Below the pieces are notes generated by a model, which was not told where the DNA came from, searched no databases, and was given only the letters and a program-made list of their open reading frames with translations. From assembly GCA_036346355.1 (NCBI GenBank), contig CM070572.1, forward strand, positions 3,169,001-3,233,000: a stretch of 64,000 bases of DNA, read 5' to 3'. Below, piece after piece: positions 12,665-24,689 of this stretch (positions within the stretch are counted from its first letter, which is position 1; each line of letters starts with the position of its first letter). The DNA comes from Rhipidocladum racemiflorum. Its lineage: Eukaryota; Streptophyta; Magnoliopsida; Poales; Poaceae. A program made the translations under genes and the position numbers.

Positions 12665-12842
12665 GTGAGAGCCCGCTCCCTTTCCCGAGGTCACCTCCCC
12701 AGATCTGTCCCTTTCTCATGCCGCGTGGGTTTCTCGGTGGATTACCTGGTCCATGAGAAGCCCCGTTCTTGGCGGTGCTTGCCTTTCCCCCCTGTTATTT
12801 TACCGCGTTTTGTTGTGCTAAAACTTCTTGCTTGATGCTTTG

Positions 12843-12950
12843 ATGGTGTACGGGACGCCGATCAAGCGGGAGGAGGACACCTCCGCCCGCAAGCGCCGGG
12901 CCATCGCCGACGCAGGCCAGCTCCGCGCCCTCCCCGCATGGAAGCAGGAG
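12843..12950 (+). pseudogene. TGH: TOUGH (TGH) G-patch protein, exon 1 fragment
   Basis: The exon encodes 36 codons including YGTPIKREEDTSARKRRA and ends LPAWKQE at a GT donor in phase 0. This is the conserved N-terminus (DUF1604) of TOUGH/GPATCH1-type G-patch RNA-processing proteins. The next exon of the same gene lies 25.8 kb away at 38773, because a Helitron and a LINE complex are inserted in this intron. The body of the protein (G-patch, SWAP and later exons) is missing from the window. It is therefore a captured gene piece rather than the resident gene. Confidence 0.75.
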
Positions 12951-13655
12951 GTCTCCCTCTCTCCCTCTTTCACCACCTTTAGTTTGGATGCGGCACTTAG
13001 GGATATATTTCTTCATGTGGGGAACGATTGCTGGCTTGTTGATTGGTGACTAGTAAGGTGCCCGTGCGTTGCAACGGTGTTTCAAAAAAAAAGTGATACA
13101 TATTATGTAACGTGATCCAAATCGTACAATAAACATTAAAATTCTTGTACACACATATCAAGCAAAGTACACATTTAGTAATTGACATCATTTCTTGTCC
13201 AACACGAATTAAAAAAATATCCTAATTACTACATAAGACATCTAGGACGCAAGAATATCTTTGAAAATATCCTAATTAGTACATAAGATATCTAGGATAC
13301 AAGAATATCTTCATAGCTGAATGCATCTATGTTGTAATGGGCTCACAGGAGCACGATAACACATAAAAATATCATTCCCCCCTCTCTCTCTCTCTCCTCA
13401 CTCTCTCCACCAGTCTCCCTCCCTACCTCTCTATCTTCACCATTGAGCAGTGGAGCGGACTGGTGATTGGCAAGAATTGGCAACAACGCGGAGGCTGACG
13501 ATGGATGGTGACATGCCAACCATAGAGGCGATGCCGCCGGCGCATCGAGTGAGGCGCAGCAGGAAAGGCCAGATCCCCAATCATGCTGCCCAATTAGCTA
13601 AGAGAGAACAGATCTAGAGTTGATAATTTAACAGTTGTGAAAACAAATGGCATAC

Positions 13656-15945
13656 CTGTAGGCCAGGGATGCCATCTATTGCTAGGAGGGTCATCAATCC
13701 AAAATCTGAATGAGCTGATGTACCATAATTTCCATTATCCGACTCATTTACTTCACCTGCAATGAATTGATCAAATATTATTATCCATTTTGACAAAATA
13801 AAGAAATAAGATATAAAAATTGAAACAATGTAGCTCAACTGGCTCCACACATTTAGTGGACATATTAGTAATGTTTTCGCTGCCGCCAACACACCCAAGC
13901 AAACATCACCTGCAATGAATTGATGTACTATAATTTCCATTATCCGACTCATTTACTTCACCTGCAATGAATTGATCAAATATTATTATCCATTTTGACA
14001 AAATAAAGAAATAAGATATAAAAATTAAAACAATGTAGCTCAACTGGCTCCACACATTTAGTGGACATATTAGTAATGTTTTCGCTGCCGCCAACACACC
14101 CAAGCAAACATCACATAGGAGGATGTCAAGTTCTCCATTCTTTAAAGTGCCATATATTGTGTCCATTCAAGTTCGAATTAAGCAGGAATTTGTTGAGCAT
14201 TCAAGGGAAAAACATGTGTTTCTGTTTTTTTGGTATCTCTACCATATTTATGAGAGCATGGCACATACATAAATATGAGTAGAAGATGCCATCCAAGCAA
14301 CTTCGGCAATAATGAAATGACAATAAGATAGCAAAAGGCAATATCAAGCATGTACCTAGCAGTCCATTGCATTGCATATCATTTATAAATTAAAATAAAA
14401 CTTTCATTCTTTCATATGATCTAAAAGGTAATACAGTAATGTACCTGGGTAATGCAGTAATCGAAGAAATGTTGACGGGCAGTTAAATGCACCACTGTTA
14501 GAAAGAATTCAGTATCAAGGTGCAAACTCAAAGCAATTAGACACATTATCCTTTTGCTAGTAGCCCTGGTAAAGAAGCATAAGCAACGATGTTGAAATAA
14601 ACAGTTATTTGAAACCACATGCAAATGCAGATTATTGTACTACAATTGTTGAATCCTGTTTACTGATATACTGAAAAAACAACTAAAACTTACAATGCCT
14701 TTGCACGGTACAGCCTCATTGTGTCTTTCCAGGACAGAAAGCGTTCTGCAGATAATTTAGCCAGACAAAGATATAAATACATTTTTATCTTTCAAAAAAT
14801 AAAATCCCCAAAAGTACATCAGATCAAGTGAACGATGTCCATCAGATATAATGGAGGATGGCAATTGACAATTTTTATCAGTCCTTGAGAAATAACAAAG
14901 CAGGTAGATACCTTCATAAGGCCATCGATTCACATCGTGCTGCAAATGTCCATCTCCCATAGGCCCAATGACGATACTCTCCTTGAGGTCTCCTATGTAG
15001 GTAATCACTACTTATAGTCAGAGTTCTAAATTATATCATTACAAACACAATAGTGTAAAAGGGAAAATATTCAAAATGCAGTTGTTTCAATCTACAGGCG
15101 GTGAGGATGTGACTTGAGGAACGGGTTATTCAACACTTGACTGCTCCCTTCGGAACTATCCTTCCCTTACTACATCTTGGTTCCAAGAGTCGTACACAAC
15201 CTAATTAAACAAAGTAATTGAGGCACGGTGTGATCTACTAATAGTACTTGAAGATCACCTCACACTTCTAGCTATCACTAGGGCTCCAAAAACAAGCAGT
15301 GGATGTGAATGAAGTACTGCTGCGGGAAACAAGCTGATTGAAGTAGAACAACAGTTGTTTCTAATTCAGTTGGTTCAACTTTAAATGTCAGAACTCAGAA
15401 CCAGTAGGCCATTCCAAAAAATATTTTGCGCCAACAGAAAACCCTCTGCTATCATTTATCCTTGTTGCTAAAGAATATTATACTCAAATAATAACTTAAA
15501 TTTAACATTTTGGGCACAAATTAAGGAGGGGTTGGCCTGATTGGAATCCAATCTAACCTTGGAATTTGGATGAGGCGTTGAGCTTCTGAGAGTAGGGCGG
15601 AGCATATCCACTGTGGCTATTGTTCCTCTTTAGTGCTATCTTCTCCTCCATCGGTAGCTCGAAGAACTTCTTGCTCTCTGCAAACACGCTCTCCAGCAGG
15701 GCACCCTCGATCCCGTGGTTGGTCACGTAGAAGAAGCCATACTCCATGCACGCCTACCAGATCAAGATCAAACACGTTATGCTTGCTGCATCCATCAAAT
15801 AAAACAAAGACCTCGAAGAAATTCTGAGAAGGGACGGGAAGAAAGAGGAGCAGATTCCGAACCTGCCGGATGGATTTGGTGACGGCGTGGAGGTCGGAAG
15901 ATGAGAGGTCCACCACGAAGCCCTCAACGCACAGTTGTCGACCAT
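13656..15945 (-). pseudogene. 2-oxoglutarate/Fe(II) dioxygenase gene fragment, 3' truncated and frameshifted
   Basis: Six exons can be read: 15863-15945, 15558-15753, 14912-14992, 14694-14745, 14445-14565 and 13656-13756. They encode EGFVVDLSSSDLHAV, EYGFFYVTNHGIEG (the DIOX_N signature), GDLKES, then FLRLLHYPG and NYGTSAHSDFGLMTLLA with the first iron ligands of the HxD motif. The family's second iron-binding His and the RxS motif, expected in the next exon, are absent. The only near ATG (15943-15945) is out of frame with the exon by one base, and the exon at 14445-14565 needs a one-base frameshift. The copy is a Helitron-captured pseudogene, closest in style to 2-ODD/flavonol-synthase-like enzymes. 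Confidence 0.75.
13712..14113. repeat. tandem duplication of about 200 bp within H2
   Basis: The block at about 13718-13911 is repeated at about 13922-14113, with shared phrases such as CTTCACCTGCAATGAATTGA and GTAATGTTTTCGCTGCCGCC. The duplication includes the 5' end of the HxD exon of the captured dioxygenase and adjoining intron. The two units are almost identical, so the event is recent compared with the decay of the gene copy. Confidence 0.75.
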
Positions 15946-16575
15946 GCGAGGAGAGACGGGGATGGTCCGGGGAGGCGACGGGAGCGACGGGGGGACGCCG
16001 GATTTGGAGGTTGGCAGCATGGGGAGGAGCTAAGCACGGTCGGGTGCGACAGGAGGGTAGGGCGAATGCGCAGATAGGAGCAGTGAAAGGGGGTGACGAC
16101 AACCGCACGGGGAGGAGCGGCCGAGGTGACGGCGGCGCGGCAGTGCGAAGGCAAAGATGATGGGAGGCGGGAGGGGGAGAGGAGTAGGGGAGAGAAGGGG
16201 AACGAACAGCAACTGCGTGCTGGGGAGAACCGTCAGGGCGAGAAGGCAAGGCCAGGGTCACGCACCGACGGTAAAAGGGCTTGAGTTGGGCCTTACCATT
16301 GGCTTGGACGATCCACTGAGAACAGGATAAACTTCTTCTTTTATTAGTTATTACGATAGATTTCAGCCGTAGGCAGATGCAGTTCCGCAGTTTAGTATCA
16401 ACTGAAAACAAACATTTGCGGCTACCAGAAAAGGTGGGTTGGCGATTTTGTTCAGTTTTAGGGTTTTATGACTCATTGTCTTCTTCAATGTTTTTTTTTC
16501 GAAATTAAGGCAAGAGCTCTGCCGATTCATTGAAGAGGAAAATAGTTTAACCTAAGACACAGGCGGTGGTGCCAT

Positions 16576-17513
16576 CTAGGCAGCATCACCCTGAAAGTCA
16601 AAAGGCGAATCTACAACAAGTCGAATACAACATTTCCTGCAACAGGCAAAGAAGACATCAAAATACACACTCAAGTGGATGACGTCATGACGACAGCAAA
16701 GGTAGTGACATCTCGTATGGTTGCGGCGAGAACTGTTTGCACGGACGAACTCGTTCCTTGAAAAATACGGGCGCTGCGTTCCTTCCAAATGTTCCAGAGC
16801 CCAAAAAATAAAACACCGTTTAAGGCTCGCCGTGCCTCCTTCGGGATATTTGATTGGGCTCTTTGCCACCAAACATTGACGGAGAGATGGGAGTCAATGA
16901 ACACGCTGGTCAACTGAGGGAGGCCATACTTCGAGAGGAGCATAAACCAAAACAATTTCGCGAAAGCACAGCCGATCAAGAGATGTTTGCCGTCTCCGGT
17001 TGTGAATTGTAGAAACAGCAATGCAGATTATGAGGCCAGCCTCTGCGGGCTAGATTGTCCGCTATTAGAATACTATTTCTGAGAAACAACCATGCGAAAA
17101 ACCTGCATTTGCTTTTCGTCCTCGCTTTCCAGATTGCATTGGCATAAGGAGCCGATTGTGATCCGATGAAATGATCCTTATATGCCGACTTTGTAGAGTA
17201 TACCTCGTCCAGCGTCCATCTCCAGGTTAACCTATCCGGGATGCTTACCTGAAGGTTGACCGGGAGTAGTAGCTGCCAAAGATCCAGGAATTGATTGAGC
17301 TGTTGTTGGGTGTTTATCTTCCTGAGGGGGGTCATCTAGTTGTTATTTGTTAACTCATGTGCCACCGAGTTCTTTCTTCTTGAGACAAGACAGAAGCAAA
17401 GAGGAGCGATTTCTTTTGGCGCCTTACCCTGAAGCCATCTGTCCGTCCAAAATTTAGTCGTTTTTCCATTTCCTACAATGATTGAGGAGCTGGCCGCGAA
17501 GAAATCCAAGTCT
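16576..17513 (-). pseudogene. LINE ORF2, 3' part with zf-RVT domain
   Basis: Frames on the minus strand encode KARTKSKCRFFAWLFLRNSI followed by Cys/His-rich sequence and VWWQRAQSNIPKEARRALNG. This is typical of the zinc-binding zf-RVT region at the C-terminus of plant LINE ORF2 proteins. The reading frame is split by at least one frameshift near 16980-17020 and a stop near 17336. It is separated from the reverse transcriptase part by the Tat retrotransposon, whose target duplication GTATG lies at 17514-17518 and 28852-28856. Confidence 0.75.
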
Positions 17514-17518
17514 GTATG

Positions 17519-18151
17519 TGTCGGGGATTGGCTATCTGGCAAAAGTCCACGGTACCCCCGTGAAAAGCTAAGCCCACCGACCAGGCAAAACTAAAAGAAG
17601 ATGCTCGGGAGAATGAAACGAGCATCCCTCCTTCTCCTCCGAGCATACGCGTCCGCACCTTTACTCGCAGAAGTACCAAACACACCCCCCCACGAGCAAG
17701 CATGCTCGTAGGGGCCACGACCTACTCAGGTGTTTGGTCGGAGGGCCCGGCGAACGCTACGAGGAAGGAAGGAGACAACCAATCAGCCGAAGATCAAGGA
17801 AGATCATACCCGAAATTCAAACAGCACACGAATCAAGGACGGCGGGTCACGAATATGGATACATAGCGTGATCCCAGGAGGTAGTTGCCTTCTTTGTATC
17901 TCTAGTCGTAGTATTTAAACCCCCCTGAAGATCTCAGAATAGGAGGGATCCCAAGATAGAACACAATACACTGGAGTAGGGCTATTATCTCAGCGGTGAG
18001 AGGCCCGAACCAGGAAAAACACCGAGTCCCCCGCTTTTCTTTTCTCCCGACCTCGGCATCGCTCGAACGACCTCCTTGGCCCGCACGACGGGCTCGCTGA
18101 TCCCCATTCAACAAGTAAGCTCGACGGGAGCCCGTTCTCCAATCGTCGACA
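17519..18151 (+). repeat. 5' LTR of the Tat element
   Basis: The LTR begins TGTCGGGGATTGGC and ends CAATCGTCGACA. A TATA-like TATTTAAA lies near 17909, which would place the transcription start in the last third. The same sequence recurs at 28215-28851 and, inverted, at 62404-63033. Confidence 0.92.
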
Positions 18152-18173
18152 GCTGGCGCCGTCCGTGGGGACG
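18152..18173 (+). promoter_or_regulatory. primer-binding site
   Basis: The phrase TGGCGCCGTCCGTGGGGA starts two bases after the 5' LTR. It matches the usual minus-strand primer site of grass Tat and related gypsy elements. The priming tRNA was not determined. Confidence 0.8.
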
Positions 18174-18209
18174 ACAGCTTGATTCCCGTGCAGATCAAGA
18201 TCCTCGAAG

Positions 18210-20157
18210 ATGCCAAACTCGGGAGACACTCGGGACCTTTGCGTTTTTGACCACGTTGAAGATGACGACATGTACTACGCCGGCGACGGCGGTATTAATG
18301 TGACCGATCCTATCGGTCACATTGAGTCTGGGAGCCCTTCCCCGGACACGGGAATGCGAGGACAAGACCTCCATTCCCCAGACATTACCCTCGGGGACCC
18401 CGAGGATGACTGCGACGGGCTCTACGATGGCCTGGACATACCGGATGACCTAGAGCTCGACCGAGAGACTGCATCTCAAGGGGATACGATGATGTCCCCG
18501 TCGCTTTCATCCCGCTCTCGTCAAGTCAACATGGCCGGGAGCCATGCCAAGCCCGGGGAAGGATCCTCAGACGCTGCTAAGCGCGACCACTACGAGGCGG
18601 CCAGACTCCACCTAGAGGCGTCTTTGGGAAAGACCCTCGCGAGCATTCGCCGTCAGGCGAAAGGGAGGCGCGCTTCCGCGGAAAGGAACTCTCGCGAGTA
18701 CCGAACTTCCGATCGCGCCCCGGAGCGCCGTCGAGGCTCACCGCCGCCAATTCACGAAGCAGGAGCGGCTCTACGAGGCCTTAGCGGCGATGCGTGCGTG
18801 ACCTGCTTGATTTCCCGAGCAAGTGGACCTAGAGGCCGTAGGCAAGGTCGTGGCCAAAGATCTGGAGAGGCTTGCCGCCGAACTAAAAGTCTCGGATCCT
18901 CCCCGTGACCGGGATGCCCGGAGTGTTTCCCGGGACCATCGCAACGCTCCCCATGCGCTCGCACAAAGGTGAATCTCGAGCCATGCTCGGAGATCGCCTG
19001 CATCGCTAACTCGATCCGGAAAAGCCGGAACAGTTCCAGAGCAACCTCGAGGCGGCACCCTATGATCGCCGGATTACGGCGCTCTGAACGCTCCACGACC
19101 AAGCGGTCGTCGGCACGACCGTCGCATGAGGCCTTCTCTCGACTCGGCCCGCGCACGGGGCGTTGGGTGGAAGACCCGCGTGGAGGCCGCTACGACCAAG
19201 GGTTTCACCGCGAAACCCCGAGCCGCTGCCAGGCCTTCACGAGCTCCTCTCCGAATGTCGCATGGCCGAGCAGATTCAAGCCCGGCCACATCGAAAGATT
19301 CAACGGACCCGTAACCCGACGAATTTCTCTCAATATATACTACCGCCATCCTCGCCGCCGAGCGTGAGGGGTGATGGCGAATTATCTGGCCGACGGGTTC
19401 GACGGAGCCGCTCAGTGCGTGGCTCTTCAATCGAAGGAAGGATCCATACGATCCTGGGGCAGCTCGGCCGCCGCGCCCGAGCAAATTTCGGGTTACATCC
19501 GCCGGGAAAGGAGCGCGACCTGGAGCGCTGTCTGATAACGGATGGGGAAACCTGCGACGATTCGTCAAAGGTTCATCCAGTCCGAAACTCGATCCGAACA
19601 TATCGGACGAGGCCGCCGTCCGAAGCTTTCAAGTTCGGGTACGGACGGCGCTTCACACAGGACTGGAGATCCACCCGATCCGACGGCGAACGAGCTCTTC
19701 CGAATGGCCGATCGATACGCCAACGCAGATGAAGCCGTACAATGGAAGAAAATGCCGGATGAAGGAAGCTGCCGCCTCGGCTGGCCTAGAGACCTCGGCC
19801 GGCAAAAGGGCTCGAGTGCGTGGACAAGAGGATCAAGAAGAAGAAGAAAAAGCAACCCTCGCCACCATGGTTGCCGCGGTGGAACAACAACGACCGAGCA
19901 AACCCAGCCGCAGCTGGCCGGGGTTTAACGCCGGGAAGAGGACAACCACACGAGCCCCGAGAACGAGGCGACCAAGCGGACCAGCGGGGCGACCTCTCAT
20001 CATCCGCTTCACCAAGCGCCGCAGGCACGACCTCACGGAATTGCCGAGCGTGGGCCTACCGCTGGAAGCGATTTCTGGCGGCGGGTCCCATGCCGACGCT
20101 TCCAGAGCAGGTGAAAATGGCAAAAGTAAACAGCCCGCCGAGGAAAGTGAGATGACA
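18210..20157 (+). pseudogene. gag region of the Tat element, multiply frameshifted
   Basis: The first 232-codon frame opens MPNSGDTRDLCVFDHVEDDD and is acidic, as in Tat gag N-termini. Later gag parts are recognisable only in alternating frames: MANYLADGF-like and FRMADRYANADEA segments near 19370-19730 correspond to the retrotransposon gag domain and the region just after it. At least three frame changes occur between 18900 and 19750. No zinc knuckle was clearly found. The protein would normally form the particle; this copy cannot. Confidence 0.7.
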
Positions 20158-20257
20158 TGAAATACCAAGAATCACGTAATCACATAATCATCATCTTCGG
20201 GGCTCCTCCGCCTACAAGTCCGCCAGGACTTAAAGGACGCCGCAAGGGAAGTGCACC

Positions 20258-20950
20258 ATGTTACCCAGGGGTAAGCCTCGGTCTGCGGCGGTGAAATGGT
20301 CCGAGATGTCCCTCACCTTCTCCAAGGACGATTGTCCCCTTGGGATGACCAAACCACAAAGGCTTCCGATGGTCGTGAACCCCACCATCAGCAATACCGT
20401 TGTCGGTCGGGTCCTCATAGACTCTGGGAGCTCTTTGGACCTTATTTCAGCCAAGGTTTTGGACGAGATGCAGATTCCTCGTTCCAAAATCAAGAGTGTA
20501 GCCGTGCCCTTCTTCGGGATAGTCCCGGGCACCTCGGTCAAACCTCTGGGGCAGGTCGTCCTGCCTGTGACTTTCGGCGGCCCGAGTAACTTCAGAACGG
20601 AGCTAATCACCTTCGAGGTGGTAGACTTCGAGTCGGCCTACAACGCCATCCTCGGCAGGACGGCCTTGGCCAAGTTCATGGCCGCCTCGCATCATGCGTA
20701 TCAGTGCCTGAAGATTCCCGGACCGAACGGAGTTATAACCATCAAAGGGAACCACAAGTCCGCACTCAATTGCGACGAAAGAGCGTTGGATATGGTCGGT
20801 CAGTTACCCACTCGCGGTCCTGACCAAGAGCCGAAGCATTCCCGGCCTAAACTTGCCCTCCAGCCTGGAGGAGAGACCAAGGCTGTTCCGCTCAACGAGT
20901 CGGAACCGGCCAAGGTCGTTCATTTGGGATCTTCCTTAGGTCCCAAATAG
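20258..20950 (+). pseudogene. aspartic protease domain of the Tat element
   Basis: A 230-codon frame contains VVGRVLIDSGSSLDLIS, the retropepsin active-site motif (D-S-G), followed by the hydrophobic AILGRTALAKF segment typical of gypsy proteases. It ends at a stop at 20948-20950, about 120 bases before the reverse transcriptase frame. In an intact element the two are one polyprotein. Confidence 0.85.
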
Positions 20951-21073
20951 GAACTCGAGCTCATCACCTTCCTCCGGGCAAGGTCGGATGTGTTCGCCTG
21001 GGAACCATCCGACATGCCCGGGGTCCCAAGGAGGTGATCGAGCACAAAGCTAGCTGCTCACCGACAAAAACCG

Positions 21074-21991
21074 ATGAGACAGAAACTTAGACGCTTTTCC
21101 CCGGAAAAACAGGCAATCATCCGGGAGGAACTCGACAAACTCCTAAAAGCTGGCTTCATCAGAGAGGTCGAGCACTCCGAGTGGCTAGCCAATCCAATTC
21201 TGGTCAGGAAAAAAGGAGGCAAGTGGCGCATGTGCGTCGATCACACGGGTTTGAACGCGGCATGCCCAAAAGACAACTATCCGTTGCCTCGCATAGACCA
21301 ATTGGTGGACGCGACGGCAGGGTCACAGACCATGAGCTTCCTAGACGCCTATTCGGGCTATCATCAGATCAGCCTATCACGCGGAGACGAGGAAAAGACT
21401 TCCTTCATCACCCCATTCGATACCTTCTGCTATACGACCATGTCTTTCGGTCTGAGGAATGCGGGAGCAACCTTTCAGCGCCTCATGCAGAAAACTTTCA
21501 CAGACCAAGTAGGTCGAAATCTGGAGGTTTATGTCGATGACATAGTTGTCAAAAGCAAAAGTACTTCGGGTCACGTTGCTGACTTGGAAGAAACTTTCTG
21601 TAACCTCAATAAGCATCGAATAAAGCTAAATCCAGAAAAATGCGTGTTCGGCGTTAAGGCTGGCAAGGTGCTCGGCTACATGGTCGGGCCGCATGGCGTT
21701 GGGGCAAACCCGGAGAAAATCGAAGCCATTGAGAACATGAGGCTGCCCACGTGCGTGAAGGAAGTACAAGCTCTGACCGGAAGAATGGCCGCCTTAAGCC
21801 GGTTTATCTCTCGGCTGGGGGAGCGAGGGCTACCTTTCTTTAAAGCCCTCCGCAAGCATGACGGCTTCACATGGACGGAGGAAGCTGATCGCTCGTTCAA
21901 AGAGCTAAAGCAGTACATCTCCAAGCCGCCCGTCCTCGTCACACCCGCAGCGGGGGAAGAATTGCTGCTATACCTGGCGGCAACCCCATAG
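21074..21991 (+). pseudogene. reverse transcriptase domain of the Tat element
   Basis: The 305-codon frame has the gypsy RT series: HSEWLANPILVRKKGGKWRM, YPLPRIDQLVD, FLDAYSGYHQI, MSFGLRNAGATFQ and the catalytic EVYVDDIVVKSK near 21520-21555. The start of an RNase H-connection region follows. The frame stops at 21989-21991. RNase H remnants continue in other frames to about 22740, including WIEA-like and LADQMSKI-like pieces. The RT block itself is intact but detached from the rest of pol. Confidence 0.88.
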
Positions 21992-21999
21992 CGGTAAGC

Positions 22000-23280
22000 A
22001 CGGTGTTAGCGATGAGAGAGATGGTACCCAGCGTCCTATCTATTACGTCGGTAGTACTTCATGGACCAAAGGAGCGTTACCACGAGGTCCGTAAACTACT
22101 ATACTCGTTCGATGGCCTCCGTGAAGTTGCGCCACTACTTTCAAGCACACAAGATCGTGGTGCCAACCAGCTTCCCACTCAGGAAATCCTGAAAATCAGT
22201 GGCGCCCGGTGGTCGCATAGCCAAGTGGGCAATGGAGCTCGCCGAGTTCGAGCTGGTGTTCTCGGCTCGCACGGCGATAAAATCACAAGTCTTGGCTGAT
22301 TTCGTGGCGAGAATGGGACGGCTCGGCACCACCGGCCAGTGGAACCAATGATTCGAGGAAAACTCCTGGACCTTGTACTTTGATGGGTCCCGAGCATACG
22401 AGCGCTGGGTGGCGTCGTCTTGGTCTCCCGGATGGAGAGCAACTTGACGCCATCCAACTACATTTCGCCGCGACCAACAACGCGCGGAGTACGGCGCCTT
22501 TTGGCGGGCCGAGCATGTAAATCGCTAGGAGTCCAGCGCTCACCGTGAAAGGGCGATTCACGGTTGGTCGCGAACCAGTCAACAAAGAGTATCGGTGTTC
22601 CGATACCTCAATGGCGCCAGACTGGCCGAAGTGAGGAAGATGGAGAAATACTTCAAGAATTTCGAAGTAATCTACATCCCCAGGAAGGATAATTCCCTGG
22701 CCGACCAAATGTCTAAGATCGGTTCCTCTCAAACCACCGCTCCGTGGTGCTTGTCGAGCACCTACATAAGCCCTCCATTCCTCTCGAAGAGGAGGCACCA
22801 GAGACCGGCGGTAGGGTCTCATTCCTCCAAAGAAAGTGCAAATTGGATGACGCCATTCATCCAATACCTTGCGCATGGGACATTGCCCGAGGAAGAAGCC
22901 GGCGTTCCGGCTAACAAGGCGATCTTCTCAAGACAAAGCGATCGAAGGCGACCTATACCGGAAAGGCGCATTAGGAATCCTTTCCTGATGCGTCTCTCAG
23001 GAGGAAGGCCAGTACCTTCTTCGTGATATTCACGAAGGAATGTGCGGAGCTCACTCGTCTTTTAGAACGCTTGTGAGCAAGGCCTTCCGACTGGGTTACT
23101 ACTGGCCTACGGCCTTGGCCGGACGCCGCGGTCAATCGTAACGACTGCCGAGCATGCCGCTCCATGCTCGCAAATCCCGTCAACCAAGATACGCCCGCAA
23201 ACCATACCGCTTCGTGGCCATTCTCGACTGGGGCTCGACGTCCTTGGACCCTTTCCCCGGGTCGAAGGTCGCAAGTATTT
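22000..23280 (+). pseudogene. RNase H and zinc-binding integrase N-terminus, heavily frameshifted
   Basis: Short pieces in all three plus frames fit the pol order: ILSITSVVLHGPKERYHEVR-like RNase H connection near 22040, FEVIYIPRKDNSLADQMSK near 22660-22710, and a GH-x-H-type zinc-binding area around 23040-23170. No piece is longer than about 140 codons. This is the most decayed part of the polyprotein. Confidence 0.6.
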
Positions 23281-24255
23281 GCTCGTAGCCATCGACACTT
23301 TCACTAAGTGGATAGAGGCCGAGCCCGTCTCGACCATCTCGGCCCAGCGCCAAAAGATTCCTCCGCGGCAATGTGGTAACTCGGTTCGGGATACCCAACC
23401 GACTTATCACGCACAACGGGACCCAGATTCACCAAATGACTGTTCCAAAGTTATCACGAGGAGGTCGGGACCAAGGTCTGTTTCGCTTCTGTGGCACATC
23501 CACAGAGTAACGGAGCAGCCGAACGAGCAAATGGGCAGTTAATTCAGGGCATAAAAAAGAGGGTCTTCCAAAGCCTCAGCCAACACAGGCAGCAGTGGGT
23601 GGATGAGCTTCCCGCCGTTCTTTGGTCTATCCGCACCACGACGAGTCGGGCTACAAGCGAAACGCCTTTCCAACTCGTCTACGGTACGAAGGCCGTTTTG
23701 CCTGCCGAAATTGTGCTAAGTTCCCCAAGGGTGCAGCTGGTCGATTCTGTCGACCAGGAGGTTGAACGCCTCCTCGACCTAGACCTCATCGAGGCGACAC
23801 GTGAACGGGCGTTGCTACGGTCTGCGATTTACCTACAAGCTCTCCGTAGGCACGCGGCCAAGTCAGTCCGACCAAGGTCCCTGCAAGTTGGTGGCATGGT
23901 CTTACGAAGACTTCAAGACCTGTCGAATGCCAATAAGCTGACCCCGAGATGGGAGGGACCCTACACGGTCGTGTCCACAGCACGCCCGGGGGCTGTCCGC
24001 CTCGCGATGGAAGACGGCCTGAGCTCGCCAAAGACTGGAACATTGATCAATCACGTAAATTCTACGTTTAGACGAGTACTCCTATCTCGCGCCCCTTGCG
24101 TTCTTTCCAATAAAACATTCCCCCTCCTCGTGTTTTGTCCTCGCTTTGTCGAACGAGCATCAGCACTGCAGACAAACTTATCCGACAAGTATGTGCGCAC
24201 CATTTCCCTTGGCCCCCGGCCGGATGCTCGCCCAATCGTCCACTTTCCACAGTAG
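23281..24255 (+). pseudogene. integrase core and C-terminus of the Tat element
   Basis: VAIDTFTKWIEAEPVSTIS (first catalytic Asp) lies in one frame near 23284. After two frame changes, AHPQSNGAAERANGQLIQG (catalytic Glu region) opens the 254-codon frame at 23491. That frame continues through VLWSIRTTTSRATSETPFQLVYG and PRWEGPYTVVSTARPGAV to the C-terminal domain. Integrase inserts the cDNA into the host. The central catalytic Asp region (about 23400-23480) is frameshifted here. Confidence 0.82.
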
Positions 24256-24689
24256 CTCTTCACTGTATGCGTGGTCGGGCGCGAGCATCCACTCTAAGCC
24301 CGGTTCAGTGACCTCTCGGGTATGGCGGCTCCACGTATTGTTGGTTCAAAGCTCGTTTGCTCTGTGCTCACACTTCTCTCGACACAACCGACCTATTTAA
24401 ATCATTCAAAAAAAACGTTACGACCAAAGCGACCCTTAAATTTTCCCATGAACAAACTCGTGCTCGCAACAGTGAGGGCACGACCTTTGTCCATGGTAGG
24501 GGCTCCGTATGATAGGAACGTTCCGTCCCTTCATCCAAGGATCCTTTGCTCGTATCTATGCTATATGCTCTTATGCAGGAACTTGTTTTCTTTTTCTGCA
24601 GAACCGGGATCATGTAAAGGCGAACTTGAGAAAAACAGGCAAGGACCCAGACATCTGCGAGTTTGCTCATTTAACCCAAAAGGTTGTTT

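Larger units (their letters stand above)
13050..16360 (-). mobile_element. Helitron H2 (3.3 kb) carrying a dioxygenase gene copy
   Basis: On the minus strand the 5' end is TCTATCGTAATAACTAATAA, preceded by A. The 3' end has CCGTTGCAACGCACGGGCAC shortly before CTAG, followed by T, so insertion is between A and T as expected for Helitrons. The element encodes no Rep/helicase. It holds several exons of a 2-oxoglutarate dioxygenase gene with introns. It is inserted into the TOUGH intron copied by Helitron H1, and both ends resemble those of H1 and the 284-bp H3. Confidence 0.7.

Noticed and set aside
18752..19601. Several 95-175-codon frames in the gag region on both strands
   Set aside because: Shadow frames of the frameshifted gag gene; no independent homology.
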